Below are positions 34,864-42,505 of a DNA stretch of 64,000 nt, one piece after another. The notes under the pieces are model-generated. The model saw only the letters and a list, made by a program, of their open reading frames with translations. It made no database searches and was not told the origin of the DNA. The first letter of the stretch is position 1, and every line of letters starts with the position of its first letter. Source of the DNA: Fimbriimonas ginsengisoli Gsoil 348 (GTDB lineage Bacteria; Armatimonadota; Fimbriimonadia; Fimbriimonadales; Fimbriimonadaceae); the NCBI RefSeq assembly GCF_000724625.1, contig NZ_CP007139.1:2046001-2110000 (forward strand), read 5' to 3'. The translations under genes were made by a program, and so were the position numbers.

Positions 34864-37514
34864 TCCTAGCGACCCTCGCGGCAGTGGCGTTAACCCGCGT
34901 CGGCATTCCGACGGCGGAGTCGCATCAACGCGTGATGCCCCCCAAACGGGCGTTGGGCGTCCACGGGGCTCCAGCTTCTTTCCCGTATCCCGAAGGGATT
35001 CCGTCCCCCAGCGAAGGGTTGCGAGGCACGAGCTACCCTGGTACCGACGCCGACAACCTCATCTACCCCAACGGGGTTGCGTCCGGAAAAGGCCGCAACC
35101 CCGTTGGGGTAGAAACCTTAGCGGCGGTCAGCACCAGGGTAGGACGCCGCTACGCGGCTTACCAACCCTTCGCTAGGGGACGCTATCCCTTCGGGATAGG
35201 AGACGGCGCGATCGCTTTCACCACTCCGAAGGCTCCCGCGCTTGGCGGGGCTCCGTCTGCTCCGAGAGCTTCCTTCGTCGCCTCGGGCGACAGGTTCCTC
35301 CTGAACGGGAAGCCGTTCGTCATCCGTTCGGGCGAGATGCACTACCCCCGGGTGCCGCGGGCGTATTGGCGCGACCGGATGCGGAAGGCGAAGGCGATGG
35401 GGCTGAACACGATCTGCACCTACGTCTTCTGGAGCCTCCACGAGCCGAAGCCCGGGAAGTTCGACTTTAGCGGCAACCTAGACCTGGCGGCGTACATCCG
35501 CACCGCTCAGCAAGAAGGGCTCTACGTTATCGTCCGGCCGGGGCCCTACATTTGCACCGAATTCGATTTCGGCGGCCTGCCCGCCTGGCTTCAAAAGGAC
35601 CGGTCGATGGTGGTCCGGAGCAAGGATCCGAAGTTCCTCCGGTATACGCAACGCTACTTCGACAAGGTGGGCAAGCTGCTCAAGCCGCTTCTCATTCAGA
35701 ACGGCGGCCCGATCATCCTTACTCAGGTCGAGAACGAGTACGGTTCGTACGGCGCCGACCACGTCTACATGGGCGCGGTGCGCGACGCCTTGATTCACGC
35801 CGGTTTCAGCGGCCAGCTTTTCACCTCCGACGGACCCGGCCAGGGAATGCTGAGCGGAGGAACGTTGCCGGGGATCCCGGCCGCGGTCAATTTTGGCGGC
35901 GGGGGTGAGAGCGCGATCGCGGAGCTGAAGAGATTCCGCCCCGACGCTCCGAAGATGGTGGGCGAGTACTGGTGCGGCTGGTTCGACCACTGGGGCGAGC
36001 GGCATCACCGGACCGCTGCCGCCCCACACGCGAAAGACATCGAGTGGTTCATCAAGAACGACGTCTCGTTCAACCTCTACATGTTCCACGGCGGCACCAG
36101 CTTCGGCTTCATGGCGGGAGCCAACGGCGACAAGAACTCGTACCAGCCGGACGTCACGAGTTACGACTACGACTCGCCTCTGGACGAGTCGGGCCGCGTA
36201 ACGGAGAAGTACCGGGTGTTCCGCGACACGATCGCTCGCGGGAGCGGAGAGACCCTGCCGCCGGTGCCGGCTTCGCCGGCGCCGATCGCCTTGCCGACGT
36301 TCAAGCTTCGATACGACTTCAACCTCGACAATCGCCCTGCTTCCCGGGTGGTGGAATCCACGGCTCCCAAAACGTTTGAGGAACTTGGCCAGTCGGGCGG
36401 GATGGTGATCTATTCCGCGCAGACAAAGCTGTCGGGCCCCCAAGTGCTCGAGGTCCAGGGGCTCCACGATTTCGCGGTGGTGTCCGTGAACGGAAAGGTC
36501 GCCGGCACCCTCGATCGACGGACTTCTAGCCCTCGGCTCTCCCTGGTGCTTCCTTCAAATGGAAGCACGATAGAGCTCGCCGTAGAAATGCACGCCCGAA
36601 TCAACTTTGGGCATGAGCTGGCAAACGAGCGAGAGGGGATCGTGGGCAAGGTGCTTCTTGGCGAACAAGAGCTACAAAATTGGAGCCAAGCCGCCTACCC
36701 GCTAACCGAGGCGCCAAAAACGTTTTCCTGGGGGGGCGCCGGCACTCCGCGTTCGCCTCTCATTTACCGGGGGGAGTTCAGCGTCTCCCACCCCGGCGAT
36801 ACGTTCCTCGATCTCGGGAACTGGACCAAGGGATATGTATGGGTCAACGGACATAACCTTGGCCGATACTGGACCGCGGCCGGGCCGCAACGGACGCTCT
36901 ATCTTCCGGGATGCTGGATGAAACCGGGCTCGAACGAGGTGGTGATCATCGATGAGGGACCTCTGCAAAAGGTTCCCACCCTGGTAGGTCTCGACCATGC
37001 GATCCTCGACGCCCGTCCGACAGCGGGACTTAGACCGATCCGGAAGCCCGGTCAAACCGTGGACCTCACCCGCCAAACCGTCGCCGCCCAAGGCGAATTC
37101 ACACCGAAAGTCATGTGGCAATCGGTGAAGTTGCCGGAGGACGACGTTCGGTACGTGGCGTTCGAGGTGCTGAGCGAGCACGGGCAGGGCCCGTTCGCCT
37201 CCGCCGCCGAAATCGAGCTGATCGGTCTCGACGATAAGCCGATCAAGGGGGTCCATGTCGTCTACGCCGACAGCGAAGAGCTCGACAACGAGAACGGCTC
37301 CGCCGCCAACGTCGTCGACGGCCAGCCCACCACGATGTGGCACACCCAGTGGGGCGACGCCCAGCCCAAACCGCCCCACCTCCTGGTCCTCGACCTCGGC
37401 ACGATCACCCAAATCAAAGCCCTCCGCTACCTCCCAAGAGCCGACGCGCCGAACGGCCGAGTAAAGGCGTATCGGATCTATATGAGCACGATGGGGTTAG
37501 CTGTTGGCGGTTAG
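34860..37514 (+). CDS. Secreted GH35 beta-galactosidase with in-frame palindrome insertion and clipped C-terminus
   Basis: An 884-residue enzyme: signal peptide, GH35 TIM barrel from about residue 140 with acid/base Glu in ILTQVENEYGSYG and nucleophile Glu in MVGEYWCGWFDHWG, jelly-roll domains, and a C-terminal F5/8 (discoidin)-like domain. Between signal and barrel, residues of about 41-114 are encoded by a nested palindromic repeat. The discoidin-like domain stops abruptly after AYRIYMST: the last codons and the TAG come from a terminal-inverted-repeat element at 37494. Starts with GTG coupled to the upstream oxidoreductase gene. Probably still active because the catalytic barrel is intact. 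Confidence 0.9.
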   Translation: MILATLAAVALTRVGIPTAESHQRVMPPKRALGVHGAPASFPYPEGIPSPSEGLRGTSYPGTDADNLIYPNGVASGKGRNPVGVETLAAVSTRVGRRYAAYQPFARGRYPFGIGDGAIAFTTPKAPALGGAPSAPRASFVASGDRFLLNGKPFVIRSGEMHYPRVPRAYWRDRMRKAKAMGLNTICTYVFWSLHEPKPGKFDFSGNLDLAAYIRTAQQEGLYVIVRPGPYICTEFDFGGLPAWLQKDRSMVVRSKDPKFLRYTQRYFDKVGKLLKPLLIQNGGPIILTQVENEYGSYGADHVYMGAVRDALIHAGFSGQLFTSDGPGQGMLSGGTLPGIPAAVNFGGGGESAIAELKRFRPDAPKMVGEYWCGWFDHWGERHHRTAAAPHAKDIEWFIKNDVSFNLYMFHGGTSFGFMAGANGDKNSYQPDVTSYDYDSPLDESGRVTEKYRVFRDTIARGSGETLPPVPASPAPIALPTFKLRYDFNLDNRPASRVVESTAPKTFEELGQSGGMVIYSAQTKLSGPQVLEVQGLHDFAVVSVNGKVAGTLDRRTSSPRLSLVLPSNGSTIELAVEMHARINFGHELANEREGIVGKVLLGEQELQNWSQAAYPLTEAPKTFSWGGAGTPRSPLIYRGEFSVSHPGDTFLDLGNWTKGYVWVNGHNLGRYWTAAGPQRTLYLPGCWMKPGSNEVVIIDEGPLQKVPTLVGLDHAILDARPTAGLRPIRKPGQTVDLTRQTVAAQGEFTPKVMWQSVKLPEDDVRYVAFEVLSEHGQGPFASAAEIELIGLDDKPIKGVHVVYADSEELDNENGSAANVVDGQPTTMWHTQWGDAQPKPPHLLVLDLGTITQIKALRYLPRADAPNGRVKAYRIYMSTMGLAVGG
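34982..35200. repeat. Nested palindromic element inserted in frame in the GH35 gene
   Basis: Four blocks pair in nested order: TATCCCGAAGGGAT (34986) with 35184; TCCCCCAGCGAAGGGTTG (35004) with 35163-35180, 17 of 18; CTACCCTGGT (35033) with 35133; and a perfect 19-bp block at 35063-35081 with 35094-35112. About 219 bp, or 73 codons, and open in the GH35 frame. Edges are approximate. Confidence 0.85.
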
Positions 37515-37565
37515 CGGTGAGCAATCCGGAAACCAGAGTCAAACCGCTAACTGCTAACCGCTAAT
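37494..37565. repeat. TTAGCGG-type inverted-repeat element, copy 2, at the end of GH35
   Basis: Left arm GGGTTAGCTGTTGGCGGTTA and right arm (reversed) ATTAGCGGTTAGCAGTTAGC are made of the same GGTTAGC units as the element at 21574. The GH35 stop TAG (37512-37514) lies in the left arm and the GH20 ATG is 10 bp past the right arm. Confidence 0.75.
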
Positions 37566-37575
37566 CTGAATCACC

Positions 37576-39159
37576 ATGCTACTTCTCGCTGCAATTGCCC
37601 TCGCCCAGACTCCGGCATCTATTTCCATCGTTCCGCGGCCCGGGTTGCTTCGAATGTCGGTCGGACACTTTGACTTGCGAGCCGACACTCGCGTAGCGGT
37701 AACGCCGGAGACGCGGGGGTTGGGGGATATGCTGCAGGGCTACCTGCGGCCGGGGACCGGGTTGCCGCTCGACCTTACGGACCGGGCGGGACGAAATACG
37801 ATCGTGCTTCGCTTGGACCGAAAGCTCGCGAACCTGGGCGCCGAGGGGTACCAGTTGGACGCCTCGCGGGACCGGATCACCATCCAAGCGTTCGCCCCCG
37901 CCGGCGTCTTCTACGGCATTCAGACGCTGCGACAGATGCTCCCGAGCGACACGCTGCGCAAGGCGAGCGTCGGGAGACCGCGGTGGCAAGTCCCGTGCGC
38001 GTGGATCGAAGATAAGCCGAGATTCGTCTGGCGTGGCGCGCTCGTCGACGTCAGCCGCCACTTCATGCCGAAGGAGGCGGTTCTTCGCTTTATCGACGGA
38101 CTGGCGTTCCACAAGCTGAATACCTTCCACATCCACCTCACCGACGATCAAGGCTGGCGGGTCGAGATCAAGAAGTATCCAAAGCTGACGACGGTCGGCG
38201 CGTGGCACAAAGCGAACGAGCTCACCGGCGACCCCACCACCTGGAAGACGATGCCGGACGGCGGCTTCTATAGCCAAGACGACATCCGCGAGATCGTCGC
38301 TTACGCCCAGGCGAGGTTCATCAACGTGGTGCCTGAGATCGAGATGCCGGGGCACTCGATGGCGATCATCGCCTCGTATCCGGAGTACGGTAACACCGGC
38401 AAGCAGTTCGAGGTGCCGCCCGTGAACGGCTACTCGCCGGACGTGGTCAACGCGAGCGAGCATACGGTGAAGTTCTACCAAGACGTCCTCACCGAAGTGA
38501 TGGAGCTGTTCCCATCGAAGTTCATCCACGTGGGCGGCGACGAAGTGGGCAAAGACCCATGGAAGAAGAACCCGGAAATGCAGGCCCAGATCAAGCGGCT
38601 CGGGCTGAAAAACGAGGACGAGCTTCAGAGCTGGTTCATCCGGCAGATGGACACCTTCCTCACGCAGCACGGCCGGCGGCTGATCGGTTGGGACGAGATT
38701 CTGGAAGGAGGACTTGCTCCCGGGGCAACCGTCATGAGCTGGCGAGGCATCGAGGGCGGCATCGCGGCCGCCAAGGCGGGTCACGACGTGGTGATGGCAC
38801 CCACTTCCAATACCTACCTCGACTATTACCAATCGACCAATCACGACCACGAGCCCCGCGCCATCGGCGGCTACGTGCCTTTGGAGAAGGTGTACGCCTA
38901 CGAGCCGATCCCCAAGGATCTCACCTCCGCTGAGGCCGTGCACGTGTTGGGAGCCCAGGGCCAGCTCTGGACGGAGTACATTCCCGACCCCCGCCACCTC
39001 GAATATATGGCCTACCCGCGCCTCTGCGCTTTGGCGGAGCTGACTTGGTCACCCGCCGAAGGGAAGAGCTATCCCGACTTCTTAAACCGGCTGGCCCCGC
39101 ACTTGGAGCGGCTGGCCAAGATGGACATCAACTTCCGCCCGCTAGACCCAGGCCGCTAG
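37576..39159 (+). CDS. Secreted GH20 beta-N-acetylhexosaminidase
   Basis: A 527-residue enzyme: short signal peptide, N-terminal alpha/beta GH20b domain (to about 145), then the TIM barrel. The catalytic Asp-Glu pair is in FIHVGGDEVGKDPW (about 320), with the GH20 segments RGALVDVSRHF and HLTDDQGWR. It removes terminal GlcNAc or GalNAc by substrate-assisted catalysis. Translation start lies 10 bp after a repeat element. Completes the glycan locus. Confidence 0.93.
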   Translation: MLLLAAIALAQTPASISIVPRPGLLRMSVGHFDLRADTRVAVTPETRGLGDMLQGYLRPGTGLPLDLTDRAGRNTIVLRLDRKLANLGAEGYQLDASRDRITIQAFAPAGVFYGIQTLRQMLPSDTLRKASVGRPRWQVPCAWIEDKPRFVWRGALVDVSRHFMPKEAVLRFIDGLAFHKLNTFHIHLTDDQGWRVEIKKYPKLTTVGAWHKANELTGDPTTWKTMPDGGFYSQDDIREIVAYAQARFINVVPEIEMPGHSMAIIASYPEYGNTGKQFEVPPVNGYSPDVVNASEHTVKFYQDVLTEVMELFPSKFIHVGGDEVGKDPWKKNPEMQAQIKRLGLKNEDELQSWFIRQMDTFLTQHGRRLIGWDEILEGGLAPGATVMSWRGIEGGIAAAKAGHDVVMAPTSNTYLDYYQSTNHDHEPRAIGGYVPLEKVYAYEPIPKDLTSAEAVHVLGAQGQLWTEYIPDPRHLEYMAYPRLCALAELTWSPAEGKSYPDFLNRLAPHLERLAKMDINFRPLDPGR

Positions 39160-39315
39160 ATCTTGTCGTCATACACATCGTTGGGTTCAAGGTCCAAGTG
39201 CACCGCTTTCATCCGACTGACCCACTCCTATGTTTGGTGACGCACATCGCACGAGTTAGGAGACCCTCGACTGCAAACCACGCAAATGCCGCAGTAGAAC
39301 TGGAGAATCTACAGC

Positions 39316-39349
39316 ACCAAACTCCCATCGCTGAGTAGGGGAGTTTGGT
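39316..39349. terminator. Strong hairpin between convergent genes
   Basis: ACCAAACTCCC pairs perfectly with GGGAGTTTGGT over 11 bp with a 12-nt loop. There is no T-tract, so termination is only likely from position. The rest of 39160-39372 shows no gene. Confidence 0.45.
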
Positions 39350-39372
39350 ACTGCAGGCGCACCGATGAACTT

Positions 39373-39654
39373 TCAGCTCGCGAGAGGTGTATAAGGACAA
39401 GCCGCTAGATCCTGGGCGGAGGGAGAGCATGCTTCCGCCGCATCGTCTTGATCGTGGATAACCGCTTCTTGGAGGAGAAACGCGTAGATCGTCTTCTCGT
39501 CGGCGCCCATGTGGAGCAGTTCGACGATCTCCTGGGCAATGGGTCCATACCCGCTACTTACCGACGCCGGTTTGTAGTGCTCCCACTGACGGTACAGGAT
39601 GAAATGAACGCGGCGTCGAAGTCGCGATTCCTCAAGCGGGTCGCGCCAGGTCAG
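39373..39654 (-). CDS. Small hypothetical protein coupled to the CocE hydrolase by a CTG start
   Basis: A 93-residue open frame with no ATG, GTG or TTG near its 5' end. Its first codon is probably CTG, which overlaps the stop of the upstream hydrolase as CTGA, the same geometry as ATGA overlaps. The product has RVHFILYRQWEHY, then a helical GPIAQEIVELLHMGADEKTIYAFL segment, reminiscent of small bacterial proteins with LYREWDPI and a GAD-containing helix; that resemblance is from memory. The frame is open for all 94 codons. No signal or membrane helix. Confidence 0.6.
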   Translation of the reverse strand: MTWRDPLEESRLRRRVHFILYRQWEHYKPASVSSGYGPIAQEIVELLHMGADEKTIYAFLLQEAVIHDQDDAAEACSPSAQDLAACPYTPLAS

Positions 39655-41510
39655 TGCGACTTACCTCCGCCCGGTTGGGAGGACGGCAGCCGGAAAACTT
39701 CCAACTTGCACGTATCCGGCCCCGCAACGGCGAGGCTTTGGACGGCAGGTTGGAAGTCGGCATCTGTGGCGGCGAAGATGTTCGGGACGAACTTCTGAGG
39801 GTTCCGGTCGATGAGCGGGAACATCGAGGATTGAATCTGTACCATCAGCCGGTGCCCTTTCTTCCAGGTGTGAAACAGGTCGTTCAGCTCGATCGGAACC
39901 CGCGTGAGGTGGCCGGGCACCATCGGCTCCGGGTGCTCAAGTGAATTTCGGAATCGGCCCCGCATTACCTCCCACCGCACCAGCATCTGGTACCCCGCCA
40001 TTCGAACGGTGGGGGTGACCAGTGTGTTCGCCGGTTCATCCTCCGGGTACACGTCGATCACCTTGACCACGTAGTCGGCGTCGGTGCCGGTGTTTTTCAC
40101 ATTCAAAGTCGCGTGAATCGGACCGGCCAGCGTTAGGTCTTCTTTCAACGGCTCGGTTTGGTACGACAGCACGTCCGGGCGAACCCAGGCGAACCGTTGG
40201 TTCTCCACCATGAATGGCCGGCTCACGCCGCCTGCGGCATCCCCTGTGTGGGGCACCGGCCGCCGCGGATCGCTGGTGTACGCGTCGAACGCCGAGGTTT
40301 CCGAGTGCGTTGGAGCCTCCGTCGAAACCGCGCCCTTGGGACGGAGATAGAAGGTGAGAGGCTTTGCTTCTTTAGGCGGCCACACGTCGAACTTGTGCCA
40401 CTTATTGCCCCCGCTCTCGAAGACGTACGCTTCCGGCAAGCCCGGATCTTTGGCGTCGCGCAGGTAATGCTCGAAGAATGGAAATTGGATCTCCTCTCGG
40501 AATAACTTGCCGGTCTTGTTTTCGAACTCGATCGGCCCCAGCCGCTCTCCGTCGTCGGAAGCCCATTGGCCGTGCGACCACGGTCCCATCACAAGGGTGT
40601 TCGTGAGACCAGGGCTCCCATGCTCTAGCGCCTTGTATGTGTGAAGAGCGCCCCACATATCTTCGGCGTCGTACCATCCCCCAACGGTGAGCACGGCGGG
40701 ACCGGCTATTCCCCGGTAATACTGCTCCATCCCCCGGACCTTCCAGAACGAGTCGTAGTTCGGATGCTCGTTCTCGGAGTTCCAAAACTGGTTGTTCCAC
40801 CGGAAGATTTTTTGATAGTGGGAGAGCGGTCCGAGGTCGAGAAAGTAGCGGTACGCATCCGGGTACGGCATACGAAACCCGGGCAATCCGTGGTCCGTCG
40901 GAATGGGTCGCGGCGCGCCGAAGGAGGAGAGGAGCGAGACTCTTTGGGCCAAGAAGAACGCTCCGTTATGGTGGTCGTCGTCCCCCTTGAACCGGTCGGT
41001 CACCGGGGCTTGCGGCGAGACCGCTCGAACGGCCGGGTGGGCTCCCAGCAGCGCGTTTCCCGCGTAGAAGCCGGGCTGGGAGATCCCCCATAGTCCAACT
41101 TTGCCGTTATTGTTTTGTACATTTTTGAGCAGCCAGTCGATCGAATCGTAAGCGTCGGTGCTTTCGTCGTGCTCGACTCCCCGCTTGTTCAGCTTGGGTG
41201 GCGACGAGTACAGGTGCTTCCCTTCGCTCATCCACCGGCCGCGGACGTCCTGAACCACGAAGATGTATCCAGCCCGCTGGAACTCCATGCTAGGCCCTAG
41301 CCGCCCGATCCGCTTAATTCCGTAAGGTCCCGCCCCATACGGCGTCCGCTCCATCAGGATCGGCCATTTTTGATTGGTCTGTTTGGGGGCGTAGATGGCG
41401 GTGTAGAGCCGCACCCCGTCCCGCATCGGGATCATCGCCTCGGTCTTCGTATAGGTGAGTTTCGGCGCCTCTTGGAATGGGTTTTGGAGGAACGGGGGAA
41501 ACAGGGGCAT
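39651..41510 (-). CDS. CocE/NonD-family hydrolase (X-Pro dipeptidyl-peptidase fold)
   Basis: A 619-residue alpha/beta hydrolase with a C-terminal jelly-roll domain, as in cocaine esterase and glutaryl-7-ACA acylase. The catalytic Ser is in LWGISQPGFYAG (about 175), Asp in GGWYDAEDMWG and His in GPWSHGQW. MIPMRDGVRLYTAIYAP is the usual entry strand. The ATG at 41510 is chosen over an upstream in-frame start at 41654 that adds a non-homologous basic leader. It may be cytoplasmic; no clear signal peptide. A small gene is coupled downstream. Confidence 0.9.
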   Translation of the reverse strand: MPLFPPFLQNPFQEAPKLTYTKTEAMIPMRDGVRLYTAIYAPKQTNQKWPILMERTPYGAGPYGIKRIGRLGPSMEFQRAGYIFVVQDVRGRWMSEGKHLYSSPPKLNKRGVEHDESTDAYDSIDWLLKNVQNNNGKVGLWGISQPGFYAGNALLGAHPAVRAVSPQAPVTDRFKGDDDHHNGAFFLAQRVSLLSSFGAPRPIPTDHGLPGFRMPYPDAYRYFLDLGPLSHYQKIFRWNNQFWNSENEHPNYDSFWKVRGMEQYYRGIAGPAVLTVGGWYDAEDMWGALHTYKALEHGSPGLTNTLVMGPWSHGQWASDDGERLGPIEFENKTGKLFREEIQFPFFEHYLRDAKDPGLPEAYVFESGGNKWHKFDVWPPKEAKPLTFYLRPKGAVSTEAPTHSETSAFDAYTSDPRRPVPHTGDAAGGVSRPFMVENQRFAWVRPDVLSYQTEPLKEDLTLAGPIHATLNVKNTGTDADYVVKVIDVYPEDEPANTLVTPTVRMAGYQMLVRWEVMRGRFRNSLEHPEPMVPGHLTRVPIELNDLFHTWKKGHRLMVQIQSSMFPLIDRNPQKFVPNIFAATDADFQPAVQSLAVAGPDTCKLEVFRLPSSQPGGGKSH

Positions 41511-41592
41511 CGCTAGCGTAAACCGTAGCAGATTAGGTCCTGAATGGCCAAACCTATTGGGATCGAAAAAGCTGCCAAGAATCAACCACGGT

Positions 41593-41751
41593 ATGCGCGC
41601 CGGACTCGTTGCTCTCTTGATCGCTCTCCCCCTCCTCGCCCTCGGCGCATCCATGGCGAGCCATCCAGCCTCGGGACATGGGACCGCCCCGGGAGCATTG
41701 GCGGCGATGGCCTTTGGAGCCGTTTCGATGTTTGGCCGGCGACGAACTTGA
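41593..41751 (+). CDS. Mini-protein: signal peptide joined to a PEP-CTERM-like tail
   Basis: A 52-residue frame. Residues 1-20 look like a signal peptide (LVALLIALPLLALGAS), then about ten polar residues, then a second hydrophobic stretch ending in arginines (GALAAMAFGAVSMFGRRRT), the shape of a PEP-CTERM or similar sorting tail, although VPEP is lacking. So it has both export and sorting parts and almost nothing between. No clear ribosome-binding site. Could be a remnant of a larger surface protein. Confidence 0.35.
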   Translation: MRAGLVALLIALPLLALGASMASHPASGHGTAPGALAAMAFGAVSMFGRRRT

Positions 41752-41801
41752 TGTGGCTAGTCGGAAGTTTCGTAATCCCTTGGAAAAGGTCTGGCCTACG
41801 T

Positions 41802-41914
41802 GAACCCTCCCCCTCGGGAGAGGGAGAGGGTTCCACCGGGCAAAGCCTTGGTTCCTATCCCGTGCTCTGCACCTCCCAAGTACATGTAATGGCATCCTTT
41901 CTCTGGGAGAAAGG
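41802..41914. repeat. Two intergenic hairpins
   Basis: GAACCCTCCCCCTC pairs with GAGGGAGAGGGTTC (41802-41833, one mismatch), and CCTTTCTCTGGGAGAAAGG (41896-41914) is a perfect 8-bp stem. The first belongs to the same CCCTC/GAGGG-rich type as family R5. Confidence 0.55.
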
Positions 41915-41990
41915 CTAGTCAGGCGGAACTCTCTCCCACGAAGGCGGACCGAGTCGGTCTGTTATTGATAGTTCCCTGCAGGCAGGCTGG

Positions 41991-42452
41991 CTAGAAGCGC
42001 AGCTTTTTTAGGTCGAGCGGTTTTTTCGACTCTTCTTCCATCTCGGTCGCGAACCGGTGGAGCAGCTTCCAGTAGGTACCTTCCCGGTCGAGGCCGCTCC
42101 AGAAGTGGTGGCTTCGATCCGTGAGGAGCACGTAGTGGCCGAACATGTAGTGGGCGACTTCTCGCGAGATGAGGCGGGAGTTGACCATGAGGGCCACTTC
42201 CTCCAGGAAGCCGCCGAAGTTTCTCCGGTCCTGCACGGGTACTTCGCACAGCGCGGGATCGTCGGTGGTGATCATCCGGAGGATCTGCTGGAAGACCGGG
42301 GTCTCTAGGAAGCGGCGGCGCATCTGGATGAAATGCTCGACTCTCCGTAGGTGGCTCTGGCGAGCGAACTCGAACGCTCCGGTTAGGAACGTGGTCAGCG
42401 CCAAGATGGTGCCGCCGATGATCGCCAGGTCCTTCGAAATCTCCAGAGTCAC
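41991..42452 (-). CDS. Hypothetical membrane-anchored protein, 153 residues
   Basis: One N-terminal membrane helix (about 8-28, LAIIGGTILALTTFLTGAF), then a helical cytoplasmic domain rich in Arg and Phe with EEVALMVNSRLISREVAHYMFGHYVLL. The 'mutually spaced' helical pattern resembles small DUF4760-like proteins, a weak resemblance from memory. It diverges from the MarR-GNAT gene with 53 bp between. Confidence 0.6.
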   Translation of the reverse strand: MTLEISKDLAIIGGTILALTTFLTGAFEFARQSHLRRVEHFIQMRRRFLETPVFQQILRMITTDDPALCEVPVQDRRNFGGFLEEVALMVNSRLISREVAHYMFGHYVLLTDRSHHFWSGLDREGTYWKLLHRFATEMEEESKKPLDLKKLRF

Positions 42453-42479
42453 GGCGAGAGATTACTTCTTTGCTCCATG

Positions 42480-42503
42480 CAACTGATTAGTTGTATGATA
42501 CAA
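42480..42503. promoter_or_regulatory. Overlapping palindromes before the MarR-GNAT gene, probable operator
   Basis: CAACTGATTAGTTG (42480-42493) and TTGTATGATACAA (42491-42503) are both perfect inverted repeats and share the TTG. The second contains TATGAT (42494-42499), a -10 hexamer 6 nt before the ATG at 42506, so binding here would block transcription. Confidence 0.65.
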
Positions 42504-42505
42504 GT

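Noticed and set aside
39448-39798. 116-residue plus-strand frame opposite the CocE hydrolase end
   Set aside because: It lies antisense to the small gene at 39373 and to the hydrolase C-terminus, both better supported.
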